Assembly (NCBI GenBank): GCA_015234045.1
Contig: JADFWU010000013.1
Span: forward strand, 16,685-80,684
Length of the DNA stretch: 64,000 bases
Direction: 5' to 3'
Source: Magnetococcales bacterium
GTDB lineage: Bacteria > Pseudomonadota > Magnetococcia > Magnetococcales > JADFWU01
A program made the position numbers and the translations under genes. Below the pieces are notes generated by a model. The model was not told where the DNA came from. It saw nothing but the letters and a program-made list of their open reading frames with translations, and ran no database searches. Below, piece by piece: positions 56,097-64,000 of this stretch (position 1 is the first letter of the stretch; every line of letters begins with the position of its first letter).

Positions 56097-56978
56097 TCAA
56101 ACACCAGGCACTTTGACATGCCAAGGTTCGAAACGCACACCAAGATTATTGTCACGAGGGTAGCGCAGGCGAATATAGCCCAGCTCGTTTAGACGTTTAA
56201 ACACCGGTGTCTGGACAAAATCTTCGGTGAAATTGCGTTCACCATACCCCACTTGTCCGACATCAAAGTCACCGACACCATGGAAAGAGTATCCAGGAGG
56301 TGCCAAAGAGCGCGAAGCCAACGACAGATTACCATTAGCACGCAACGCCTTGTCTAAAAACAGCAAAAATTGTTTGATAACGCTACGCACACCAGAGGTG
56401 AGAATCACCTTTTCTCCCACAGCGTCCTGAATGGCTTTATACGTCTCTTCCGGCTTACCCTTGTAGAGGAAGTTACCGGTATGAGGCACCTTGGTCACTC
56501 TACGACGCTGAATACGATCAGTGAGGTTCTTCAGCGGTTTCTCACCAAAAAATCCGTAGGTCGATGCGGATGAATAGAATATTTTTTCTAGAAACTCAAT
56601 CTCGTATTTGGAAAAGGAACCAACACTTGTATAGCTACGAGAGAGCCGCAATGCGTCATCGAAGCTGAGCAGATAGAAATTGGCATGTCCAACCAAATTC
56701 TGAAGACGTTTAAAACGGTCTACAGAAGTGATCAACAAGTTAAAATCCGCCTGACTCAGATAGAGATCATCAGAATGCGCCCTATTGAAATTATGGATCT
56801 TTTCCAGGTAACGCGCATACTCCTCTTCGCTCATCTCCGTTTCAACTGCCGGCTTGATTGCGGCATGGGCACCCCAAGGCATGCCGGCGACAACAACACC
56901 GCTGGCTGCTAAGAGAGTTATTCGTTTCAAAAGTTGGCGACGATCCATTTTTTTTCCGACCATGACGATAGAATCCAT
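56097..56978 (-). CDS. D,D-carboxypeptidase of the VanY/peptidase M15 type, Tat-exported
   Basis: 293 residues. The N-terminus MDRRQLLKRITLLAASGVVV is a twin-arginine-type signal, preceded by ten residues if the first ATG is used; starts at 56948 (MDRRQ) or 56978 are both possible. The M15 zinc site is seen in SRSLAPPGYSFHGVGDFDVG (S-x-H-x6-D, near 236) and FEPWHVKVPG (E-x2-H) at the C-terminus. It should trim D-Ala ends of peptidoglycan stem peptides. It is the first gene of a row with folK, panB and panC. Confidence 0.82.
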   Translation of the reverse strand: MDSIVMVGKKMDRRQLLKRITLLAASGVVVAGMPWGAHAAIKPAVETEMSEEEYARYLEKIHNFNRAHSDDLYLSQADFNLLITSVDRFKRLQNLVGHANFYLLSFDDALRLSRSYTSVGSFSKYEIEFLEKIFYSSASTYGFFGEKPLKNLTDRIQRRRVTKVPHTGNFLYKGKPEETYKAIQDAVGEKVILTSGVRSVIKQFLLFLDKALRANGNLSLASRSLAPPGYSFHGVGDFDVGQVGYGERNFTEDFVQTPVFKRLNELGYIRLRYPRDNNLGVRFEPWHVKVPGV

Positions 56979-57424
56979 TACTCGGTTCGGTCTTAATCCT
57001 ACCTACTCTACGCTACATCTTAAAAAAAAACAATCCAGTTTTCCTTTATTCAAACCCGGTTTTGAATGCATTGAGCAACCGGAAGATAAAAAACGGATTT
57101 GACGAACCGTTGTCTGTAAAGTAAAACCACTTTCACATTCCTATTTTTGTTACGATTCATCATGGAGTGAGAATCGTAGAGGATTTATGATTTCGGCCTG
57201 ACCAAAAACAGACCACCGTCAAACACGCTTTGCCATTTTTCGGTGACCATGATGATGTCGGCCAATATAGAATGCAAAAGACGGACCTCACTGTTAACAT
57301 AACTGCGAACAATTAAAATTCGCGGCCATGGGAACGCATTCTACCAGGTCAATTGTAAAACTGGACTCAGGGGGGGAGTACCCGGAGCCTTTCCAGTCCT
57401 ATCGTAACGCCGACGAGGTTGCGA
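56979..57424. other. Divergent intergenic region
   Basis: 446 bases between the divergent vanY-like and M14 genes. It contains a small palindrome TACGATTC...GAATCGTA (about 57149-57177) that could be an operator or a terminator without a T-run. Just before the M14 gene is a G-rich tract (GGGGGGGAG). No gene recognised. Confidence 0.4.
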
Positions 57425-58348
57425 ATGAGAACAGCGCTTCTTCTTGCCGGTCTGGCTCTGATCCTGGCTTCAGGCCCAGTTCAGGTTCATGCAGACTATC
57501 CGCTACCCCGATTTACCGCTCAAGAGACCTGCCAGAAGATCGGCAATAAACTTGGCAGTGTATCGGTAAAAAGTTGCCTTGCCCAAGCCCTTCGCTTTGT
57601 CGAAGGAGTCTCGGTGCGCGGCCTTCCCATTTTGGAGAAGGAATACCCTCCCCTGCCAACACGTCAACCCCAGGCCCGTGTTTTGCTGCTCGGTGGAATC
57701 CATGGTGACGAATACTCTTCGGTCAGCATCATGTTTCGGTGGATGCAAATCCTGGACCAGTATCATTCGGGACTCTTCCATTGGAAAGTGGTTCCCGTGG
57801 TCAATCCTGACGGCTTGTTGAGACCCAAATCCCATCGGATGAATCATCGTGGTGTTGATTTAAATCGCAACTTCCCTACGCCGAACTGGAAAAAGGATAG
57901 CCGCGATTATTGGGTACGCAGAACAGGTCGTGACCCACGGCGCTTTCCTGGTCCCAGCGCTTTAAGCGAACCGGAATCCCGTTGGATTTCACAGCTTATC
58001 GATGAATTTCAACCCCATGTCATCGTCTCAGTCCACGCACCTTATGGCCTGCTGGACTTTGACGGAGGCCCCCAAAAGCCACCGGATAAATTAGGCAATC
58101 TCTACCTGTCACTATTGGGCACCTATCCCGGCTCTTTGGGACGCTATGCGGGCACGGAGAAGAAAATTCCGGTCATAACCATTGAGTTACCCTACGCGGG
58201 CATCATGCCTACAAGTAAAGAGATCAGTAAAATATGGGTTGATTTGGTGCGTTGGCTCTCCAAAAACACCAGAGCAAACGATACACTTGTCGAGCCAACC
58301 AACAAAAGTGTGGCCCAGGCAGAAACATCTACGGAACCAATACCATGA
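57425..58348 (+). CDS. M14-family zinc carboxypeptidase (MpaA-like)
   Basis: 307 residues from ATG 57425, six bases after GAGG. A signal peptide (TALLLAGLALILASGPVQVHA) exports it. The zinc site is LLGGIHGDEYSSV (H-x2-E, near 93) and VSVHAP (third ligand, near 200); VNPDGLLR, LNRNFPTPNW and the catalytic Glu in ITIELPYAG near 262 complete the fold. It resembles murein-peptide amidases such as MpaA. Its stop overlaps the dapC start (ATGA). The following genes make the diaminopimelate found in its likely substrate. Confidence 0.86.
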   Translation: MRTALLLAGLALILASGPVQVHADYPLPRFTAQETCQKIGNKLGSVSVKSCLAQALRFVEGVSVRGLPILEKEYPPLPTRQPQARVLLLGGIHGDEYSSVSIMFRWMQILDQYHSGLFHWKVVPVVNPDGLLRPKSHRMNHRGVDLNRNFPTPNWKKDSRDYWVRRTGRDPRRFPGPSALSEPESRWISQLIDEFQPHVIVSVHAPYGLLDFDGGPQKPPDKLGNLYLSLLGTYPGSLGRYAGTEKKIPVITIELPYAGIMPTSKEISKIWVDLVRWLSKNTRANDTLVEPTNKSVAQAETSTEPIP

Positions 58349-59577
58349 ACCCGGATCTTGATACGCTAAACCCCTACCCCTTTGAAAAGTTGGCACTTCT
58401 TTTTAAAGACATCCAACCACCTGCCTCGGTCAGTCCCATCAATATTTCCATCGGCGAGCCAAAACACGCCGTGCCTGCGCTGGTCAAACAAGCGATGACC
58501 GAAGCGATGGATCTGATCGGAAAATATCCTGGCACCCGTGGTGAATTGCCGCTACGCCAGGCGATTTCAGGATGGTTGGAGCGGCGTTTTGCGTTGGGAA
58601 ACGGATCGGTTGATCCAGAACGCCATGTTTTGACGGCCAACGGCACCCGCGAGGCACTTTTCTCCATTGCACCTGCCGTTATTGACCGTTATGTCAAAAA
58701 GCCGGCAGTGTTAATGCCCAACCCCTTTTACCAGATTTACGAAGGCGCGGCACTCATGTCTGGTGCGGAACCCATTCCCGTGGATGCCGTAGCAGAGAAT
58801 GGCTTCATTCCCGATTTCGAATCCTTGCCCGAAGAGGTTCTGAACCGTACACAACTGGCCTATATCTGCACACCGTCCAATCCGACCGGCTCCACCTATA
58901 CCATGGATCGGTTGAAAAAAGCGTTGGATCTGGCAGAGCGCTATAATTTCGTACTGACTTCCGATGAGTGCTATTCAGAGATCTGGTACGACACTCCGCC
59001 AGCAGGTCTACTTCAAGCTGCCAAAGAATCGGGGCGGGATAATTTTGAAAACTGCCTGGTGTTCCACTCTCTGTCCAAACGCTCCAACATGCCAGGCGCA
59101 CGTACCGGTTTTGTTGCGGGTGATGCACATATTATTGAACGCTATTTCCGTCTGCGTACCTACACCGGCGGTGCCACGCCACCCTTTATTCAACAAGCGG
59201 CTATTACCGCCTGGAACGATGAGCAACATGTGGCCGAAAACCGCGCGGCCTATGCTGAAAAATTAGACGACGCGGTTCGGATTCTGGAACCGGTTCTACC
59301 GGTGGTTCGACCAGATGCTGGTTTTTATCTCTGGCTGCGCGTACCTGATGGCGGAGCGGCATTTGCTCAGAAGCTTTTGAGAAACTATAATGTGACCGTA
59401 CTGCCTGGAGAGTTTTTAGGCCGCCCCTCCCGTTTTGGTCCTAACGGCCAACCTGGAAACGGTCAAACAAATCCTGGCGCACCATTCATACGCATCGCCC
59501 TGGTGGCCACTCCGGAACAGAACCGGGAAGCCATGCAGCGCATCGCCATGTGTGCCTCTTCCAGTTGCAGCGTATAA
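58345..59577 (+). CDS. dapC: N-succinyldiaminopimelate aminotransferase DapC
   Basis: PLP enzyme of the succinylase lysine/diaminopimelate pathway. 410 residues from ATG 58345 (MNPDLDTLNPYPFEKLALLF), the family N-terminus. Motifs: INISIGEPKHAVPALV near 35, YICTPSNPTGSTY near 172, SDECYSEIWY near 210 with the PLP Asp, and SLSKRSNMPGARTGFVAG near 245 with the PLP Lys. The C-terminal Arg region ends FIRIALVATPEQNREAM. It overlaps the M14 gene by four bases and precedes dapD by 50 bases. Confidence 0.93.
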   Translation: MNPDLDTLNPYPFEKLALLFKDIQPPASVSPINISIGEPKHAVPALVKQAMTEAMDLIGKYPGTRGELPLRQAISGWLERRFALGNGSVDPERHVLTANGTREALFSIAPAVIDRYVKKPAVLMPNPFYQIYEGAALMSGAEPIPVDAVAENGFIPDFESLPEEVLNRTQLAYICTPSNPTGSTYTMDRLKKALDLAERYNFVLTSDECYSEIWYDTPPAGLLQAAKESGRDNFENCLVFHSLSKRSNMPGARTGFVAGDAHIIERYFRLRTYTGGATPPFIQQAAITAWNDEQHVAENRAAYAEKLDDAVRILEPVLPVVRPDAGFYLWLRVPDGGAAFAQKLLRNYNVTVLPGEFLGRPSRFGPNGQPGNGQTNPGAPFIRIALVATPEQNREAMQRIAMCASSSCSV

Positions 59578-59627
59578 TCCTTGTTTATATCTTTTCGCCC
59601 CTACTCTTGTAAGGACTTCACTGAACA

Positions 59628-60479
59628 ATGGCCACGACTCGGGAAATCATCGAAAACGCCTGGGAAAACAGGGACAACGTCAATCCCGACACACAGGGCG
59701 AAATCCGCAACGCCGTTCTTGAGACCGTTGAAGCATTGGATGCTGGCGCACTCCGGGTTGCAGAGAAAAACCCAGACCATGCCGAAGCCACCCATGGTTG
59801 GATTGTCAACCAGTGGGCAAAAAAAGCGGTTCTGCTCTATTTTAAATTACACAACAACACACTGATCTCCAGCGGTGCCAACAACTACTACGACAAAGTG
59901 CCACTGAAAACCGCTGGCTGGGATGCCGAACGCTTCCAGAAAGCCGGTTTTCGTGCCGTACCACCCGCCACAGTGCGCAAAGGCAGCTTCATCGCGCCTG
60001 GCGTGGTATTGATGCCATCCTATGTCAATATCGGTGCCTATGTAGACAGCGGTGCCATGATCGACACATGGGCCACAGTCGGCTCCTGCGCCCAGATCGG
60101 CAAGAACGTACACATCTCCGGCGGCGCTGGCATTGGTGGCGTTCTTGAACCTCTACAGGCCAACCCGGTCGTTATCGAAGACAACTGTTTCATCGGTGCC
60201 CGCGCTGAAGTGGCTGAAGGTGTCATCGTTGGCGAAGGCTCTGTGCTCTCCATGGGTGTCTACATCGCCTCCTCCACCCGAATCGTTGACCGCAACACCG
60301 GCGAAATCCATTACGGCCATGTACCACCCTACTCCGTAGTCGTATCCGGCACCATGCCGGGCAAACCGTTCCCAGACGGCACTCCCGGACCTGGATTGTA
60401 CTGCGCGGTAATCGTCAAAACTGTCGATGCACGCACACGCTCAAAGACCGGTATCAATCAGCTGTTGCGGGAGTTTTAA
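59628..60479 (+). CDS. dapD: Tetrahydrodipicolinate N-succinyltransferase DapD
   Basis: Succinylates tetrahydrodipicolinate, the step before DapC. 283 residues. The N-terminal helical domain is followed by a left-handed beta-helix of hexapeptide repeats ([33 protein letters not shown], broken here at the family loop) and the conserved [21 protein letters not shown] near 162. C-terminal [20 protein letters not shown] is intact. It is the last gene of the operon, followed by a very strong terminator. Confidence 0.96.
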   Translation: MATTREIIENAWENRDNVNPDTQGEIRNAVLETVEALDAGALRVAEKNPDHAEATHGWIVNQWAKKAVLLYFKLHNNTLISSGANNYYDKVPLKTAGWDAERFQKAGFRAVPPATVRKGSFIAPGVVLMPSYVNIGAYVDSGAMIDTWATVGSCAQIGKNVHISGGAGIGGVLEPLQANPVVIEDNCFIGARAEVAEGVIVGEGSVLSMGVYIASSTRIVDRNTGEIHYGHVPPYSVVVSGTMPGKPFPDGTPGPGLYCAVIVKTVDARTRSKTGINQLLREF

Positions 60480-60540
60480 GTAACGTGCTTTTCCGCAAGG
60501 ATGCACCTGACTGGTTATAGAGTAAAACAAACATCCGCTG

Positions 60541-60589
60541 AAACAAGAAAACCCCGAAGGCTCTTTGAGCTTTCGGGGTTTTCTTGTTT
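60541..60589. terminator. Strong bidirectional terminator
   Basis: AAACAAGAAAACCCCGAA pairs perfectly with TTCGGGGTTTTCTTGTTT, with an inner GGCTC/GAGCT stem. The A-run on one side and T-run on the other make it work for both dapD (plus) and ubiB (minus). Confidence 0.9.
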
Positions 60590-60628
60590 ATCCTACCCAA
60601 CATCGCGCAATCCATCAGGATTGATTGA

Positions 60629-62269
60629 TCAGTTCGAACGCACCATCAAAAATCCTTTGATCATATTGATCGTACCAAAGAACAGCGCGGGCACATACCA
60701 GAAAGGTGAGGCATCTGCGGCAATAAGAATAGCCGCAGCAATGAAGAACGCACTGCCAGCAATGGAGAGCGACTGGCGGTGAAAACCTGATTGGATGTTG
60801 CGTTCCAGATTTTCCAGGAAATCGGGATGCAGGCGCATTTGCATGCGGTCATGAACCAGACGTTCCAGACCGGTGTGCAGCAAACGCGGCAGATAGCCTA
60901 CCGCATGGGTGAGATCCTGAATATCACGATTTAAGGACTTCAACTTACCTTTTGGCCCCATGTACTCCTTCATCCACTCCCGAACCAGAGGTTCGGTAAG
61001 CAACCACATATTCAGCTCGGGATTGATCTCCCGGCCCACACCTTCCAGGGTGAACATGGTTTTTTGCAGAAGCAGCAGCTGAGGTTGAACTTCCATCTGA
61101 AACCGTGCGGTCACTTTGAACATCTGCGCCAACAGACGAGCGATGGAAATCTCTTTCAACGGACGACCAAAGACCGGCTCACCCACCTGTCGGCAAGCCT
61201 CTTCGAACGCTTCCATATCGGTGTCTGAAGGGACATAACCGGCATCCAGGTGAATCTGTGCCACCTTGCGATAGTCACGCAGCAAAAAGCCCTTCATCAT
61301 CTCAGCCAACCAAAGACGGGTTTGAAGGGTGACCTGCCCGACAATACCGAAATCCACAATGGCAATACCGCCATCAGGCTGAACAAAGATGTTACCGGGA
61401 TGCAGATCAGCATGGAAATAACCGTCTCTGAACACCTGATGGAAAAACATGGTGATCAGATTTCGCGCAACCAGCGCAGGGTCAGGACCGTTGCTCTTAT
61501 CACGCAGGTATTCACTCACCGGCGTACCGTCAATCCACTCCAGCGTGAGAATCTGACGACCGGTCTGTGGCCACATCACTTCCGGCACCCAAAGGGTGGC
61601 ATCATCTTCAAAATTCTTATGAAGCTGTTGAGCGTGGGCCGCCTCGACCTGAAAATCCATCTCTTTGCGAATGGTTTCAGCAAACTCATCTACCACACTG
61701 CTGACTTTGAACCGCTTCCACTCTGGCACATATTCATTAACAATCCGCGCCAATGAAAGCAGAATACTGATATCCTTCTCCACCACTGAAGCGGCATTGG
61801 GACGCATTACCTTAACCGCGACCACGCGACCATCCAGACTCAACGCCTTATGTACCTGAGCGATGGAGGCCGAAGCCACCGGCGTTTCGTTGAACTCAGC
61901 ATAAAACGACTCCACAGGACCGCCAAGACTGCTCTGAATGGCTGCACGCACCTCCTCTATGGGGAAAGGCGGCACAGAGTCCTGAAGTTTTTTCATCTCC
62001 TTGCCGATATTTTCCGGCAATGCGTCCATACGTGTGGAAAGCATCTGACCGAATTTTACAAAAGTCGGCCCAAGCTCCTCCAACGCCATACGCAGACGCG
62101 CAGCTTCATCATGTTCCCGCCAGTGGCGCCGAATTGAAGGGCGCAGCCCAATAACCCAGGCCATAAGACGGAACATAAAGAATCGATCAACCAAAGCCGG
62201 GATTCTATGACGAACCAGAATACCCAGGATTTCCGCCAAGCGGAGTAAATTTCTATAGGTGGACAACAT
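60629..62269 (-). CDS. ubiB: UbiB, ABC1-family kinase-like ubiquinone biosynthesis protein
   Basis: 546 residues, exactly the E. coli length. The atypical kinase fold has the KxGQ motif in TFVKFGQMLSTRMDALP near 69, the Ala-rich loop VASASIAQVH near 130, the Lys in VVAVKVMRPN near 150 and the catalytic ADLHPGNIFVQPDGGIAIVDFGI near 286. Two hydrophobic helices at the C-terminus (SLSIAGSAFFIAAAILIAAD and FWYVPALFFGTINMIKGFLM) anchor it in the membrane. It supports the methylation and hydroxylation steps of ubiquinone synthesis. Last gene of ubiE-ubiJ-ubiB. Confidence 0.95.
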   Translation of the reverse strand: MLSTYRNLLRLAEILGILVRHRIPALVDRFFMFRLMAWVIGLRPSIRRHWREHDEAARLRMALEELGPTFVKFGQMLSTRMDALPENIGKEMKKLQDSVPPFPIEEVRAAIQSSLGGPVESFYAEFNETPVASASIAQVHKALSLDGRVVAVKVMRPNAASVVEKDISILLSLARIVNEYVPEWKRFKVSSVVDEFAETIRKEMDFQVEAAHAQQLHKNFEDDATLWVPEVMWPQTGRQILTLEWIDGTPVSEYLRDKSNGPDPALVARNLITMFFHQVFRDGYFHADLHPGNIFVQPDGGIAIVDFGIVGQVTLQTRLWLAEMMKGFLLRDYRKVAQIHLDAGYVPSDTDMEAFEEACRQVGEPVFGRPLKEISIARLLAQMFKVTARFQMEVQPQLLLLQKTMFTLEGVGREINPELNMWLLTEPLVREWMKEYMGPKGKLKSLNRDIQDLTHAVGYLPRLLHTGLERLVHDRMQMRLHPDFLENLERNIQSGFHRQSLSIAGSAFFIAAAILIAADASPFWYVPALFFGTINMIKGFLMVRSN

Positions 62270-62272
62270 CGA

Positions 62273-63034
62273 TTACGACTGCCCGACGTCCCTGTCGCCG
62301 GCCTCCGATTTGCTTTGTGAAGCATCTGAGCCGCTGGCATCATCGGCCTCATCAACCGCGTCTTGCACACTCTCCGCGCGTTCAACAGCCAGCTTATTAC
62401 CAACGCGGGTTACCCGGCGTTCCAGCTTATCAGCAGCGTCGGCCAATGCTTCAGCCTGCTTTTGGATATCTGCCATAGTGCCCCGGCGCGGCACCTCCTG
62501 GGAATCAATCCAGGCTTCCATCCGCTCTTCAGTCTTCTCTTTACTGGCATTTTTCACCGATTGCGCCTTGCGGAGCATCCTGGCCAACACCCCCCCCATA
62601 AGCGGCGTAAAAACCTGTTTCAGCTCCTTATCCCAGTCAATATCGACATTATCCAAAATATTTTTGAACAATAGCCCGGTATCGGTCTCACCGGAAAGCT
62701 CTAACTTGCGGGAGAAAAAGAGCGAATCAGGATCTTCGGTCTGAAACAGCAGGGCTATGAATGCATCACTTTTGCCTGCCATGGTGACGTTGGGCATGGA
62801 ATCAGAATAGGTGTGGATACGCACCGCACCATCATGGTCCACCAACATATAGTAGTCCTGTTCCAGGTCAAACACGTCAAACTGGAACACTTTGTCTGCC
62901 AATTCGGACATCCGCTCCATAAGATCGGGATTGTGTTTGAAAAAGACGTTGAGAATAATACCCAGGGAGACAGCAGTCATCGGCTGGGGAATAATCTTCA
63001 GTGGCGTCGTCAAGCTGGAGAGAAACATGCTCAC
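62273..63034 (-). CDS. ubiJ: SCP2-domain ubiquinone biosynthesis factor UbiJ
   Basis: 253 residues. An SCP2 lipid-binding domain (about 55-140: DYYMLVDHDGAVRIHTYSD, then AFIALLF and KLELSGETDTGLLFKNIL) and a C-terminal coiled coil (MADIQKQAEALADAADKLER) followed by an acidic tail. UbiJ holds the isoprenoid intermediates for the Ubi complex. It lies between ubiE and ubiB as in E. coli, which supports the name over UbiT. GTG 63034 overlaps the ubiE stop (GTGA); ATG 63028 after AAGG is an alternative start. Confidence 0.85.
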   Translation of the reverse strand: MSMFLSSLTTPLKIIPQPMTAVSLGIILNVFFKHNPDLMERMSELADKVFQFDVFDLEQDYYMLVDHDGAVRIHTYSDSMPNVTMAGKSDAFIALLFQTEDPDSLFFSRKLELSGETDTGLLFKNILDNVDIDWDKELKQVFTPLMGGVLARMLRKAQSVKNASKEKTEERMEAWIDSQEVPRRGTMADIQKQAEALADAADKLERRVTRVGNKLAVERAESVQDAVDEADDASGSDASQSKSEAGDRDVGQS

Positions 63035-63783
63035 ACCTTGTAACCCATATGGATGGCGGCGATGCCACCCGAGAGATTGAAATATTGAACGTTATACAGG
63101 CCGCAATCTTCCAAAAGCTTCTTGTAAGACTCCTGGTTGGGAAAGCGGCGAATGGATTCTACCAGGTATTGATAGGCATCCCGGTCCTTGGCCACATAGT
63201 GACCGATCTCCGGCAACACCTTGAAGGAATAGGTATCGTAGATACTTCTAAACAGAGGCAGAACCACCTGTGAGAACTCAAGGCAAAGGAACTGCCCGCC
63301 CGGTCTCAAGGTGCGTACCATCTCTTTAACGGCTTCATCAATGCGCGTAACATTGCGAATACCAAAGCCAATGGTCACCGCTTGGAAACTGTTATCGGCA
63401 AAAGGCAGCACTTCCGCATTACCTTGTACCCATGACGCACCTTCAAGCAATCCCTTGTTGATGAGCCGCTCCCGACCTTGAACCAACATCGGCTCATTGA
63501 TGTCGAACAAGCAGACATGACCATCACGACCAACCTTGTCACTGAGCAGTTGCGACAGATCGCCGGTTCCCGCGGCGACATCCAGCACGCGGTCACCTTT
63601 GTGCAAGTTTAACTTATGTACGGCATACCATTTCCAGAAGCGATGCACGCCCATGGACATCAGGTCGTTCATCAGATCATAATTTCCGGCCACAGAATCA
63701 AACACTCTGCGCACCTCACTGACCTTGTCGCCAATGGGAATATCCCGGAAACCAAAATGGGTGGTTGAAGATCCTTTACTCAT
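63031..63783 (-). CDS. ubiE: Ubiquinone/menaquinone C-methyltransferase UbiE
   Basis: 250 residues from ATG 63783 (MSKGSSTTHFGFRDI), ten bases after GGAG; a longer reading adds 21 unrelated residues. Motifs: VFDSVAGNYDLMNDLMSMGVHRFWK near 28-52, the SAM loop VLDVAAGTGDLSQLL near 67, GNAEVLPFADNSFQAVTIGFGIRN near 118, EFSQVVLPLFRSIYD near 168, and RRFPNQESYKKLLEDCG near 215. It methylates the demethylated quinone ring. First gene of the ubi operon. Confidence 0.95.
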   Translation of the reverse strand: MSKGSSTTHFGFRDIPIGDKVSEVRRVFDSVAGNYDLMNDLMSMGVHRFWKWYAVHKLNLHKGDRVLDVAAGTGDLSQLLSDKVGRDGHVCLFDINEPMLVQGRERLINKGLLEGASWVQGNAEVLPFADNSFQAVTIGFGIRNVTRIDEAVKEMVRTLRPGGQFLCLEFSQVVLPLFRSIYDTYSFKVLPEIGHYVAKDRDAYQYLVESIRRFPNQESYKKLLEDCGLYNVQYFNLSGGIAAIHMGYKV

Positions 63784-64000
63784 GAGGCTTTTGCTCCTGC
63801 AATACGTTCTGATACCAGCAAACTGAGAGTGTACCCAATCCTGCACCTAACAGGAAAGCATTGCCGCGTTTTCTACCATTTATTTTTAGAGATCCGGGCA
63901 ACAAAACCGGGCTTTGAAAAAATTTACAAAAAAATTATCTGACTATCGCAGTCAGTTGATCCAACTGGAACTTTTTGCAAAACTCCACGCTCAAAGCATG
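63784..64000. other. Region upstream of ubiE, right edge
   Basis: 217 bases to the right edge. It should contain the ubi operon promoter. The last 66-87 bases are open on both strands and may be the edge of a neighbouring gene, but direction cannot be decided. Confidence 0.3.

Noticed and set aside
63914-64000. Edge frame on either strand at the right end (TTG on plus; a 22-codon tail with TAA at 63935 on minus)
   Set aside because: Both strands are open over less than 30 codons. Neither can be given a family, so direction and reality cannot be decided.

Overview
The window looks like part of the chromosome of a flagellated, ubiquinone-using proteobacterium of medium GC. The evidence is a ubiE-ubiJ-ubiB cluster in the same order as in enterobacteria, a GyrB with the long proteobacterial insert after the TOPRIM domain, FliJ and MotE-like flagellar proteins, a FleQ-like sigma-54 activator, hopanoid-type HpnC/HpnD and an exosortase locus. 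A deep-branching lineage such as the Magnetococcia would fit, but the sequence alone does not settle this. No tRNA, rRNA or CRISPR array was seen.

Layout. 0-2.5 kb: a TPR-type exported protein cut by the left edge and a receiver-less sigma-54 activator. 2.7-10.6 kb: prmB, a diguanylate cyclase flanked by repeats, hpnC-hpnD, and convergent secA. 10.9-19.4 kb: an unusual accessory block of two very large ParA/MinD-like ATPase-TPR paralogues and two unrecognised proteins, three of the four genes joined by ATGA overlaps. 19.8-22.5 kb: dnaA, convergent with the remains of a BsuBI/PstI-type restriction-modification system. 22.6-30.7 kb: rhodanese, hemerythrin, YjbQ, an SLC13-type permease, two HD-GYP paralogues, a membrane GAF protein and a Ppx/GppA phosphatase. 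31-34.3 kb: small unknown proteins, a TPR/HEPN-like gene pair and a cyclophilin with alternative starts. 34.4-40.1 kb: an exosortase cluster (retropepsin-TPR, exosortase-EpsI fusion, FHA-TM-TPR giant). 40.2-45.1 kb: a small DnaJ-type zinc-finger protein, a Spy-like protein, recF and gyrB. 45.2-53.6 kb: two HEPN/MNT pairs, motE-fliJ, an M48 protease, a membrane patatin and a TPR protein. 53.7-60.5 kb: vanY-like, folK, panB and panC on the minus strand, then M14 peptidase, dapC and dapD on the plus strand. 60.6-63.8 kb: ubiE-ubiJ-ubiB.

How the genes work together. Housekeeping genes (replication, secretion, lysine/peptidoglycan precursors, pantothenate, folate, ubiquinone) form the frame. Between them are signalling genes for c-di-GMP turnover (one GGDEF, two HD-GYP), surface polysaccharide or PEP-CTERM sorting genes, and conflict-type genes (ParA-TPR block, decayed R-M, HEPN/MNT pairs). 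The intergenic DNA carries several short repeat families. The most structured one, a 160-190 bp inverted-repeat element, occurs three times, each time next to a c-di-GMP gene.

Best candidate for an undescribed system: the 10.9-19.4 kb ATPase-TPR block. Its ATPases have a GRT instead of GKT P-loop, one has also lost the signature lysine, and both end in the same conserved tail. A defence or conflict role is inferred from architecture and neighbourhood only.
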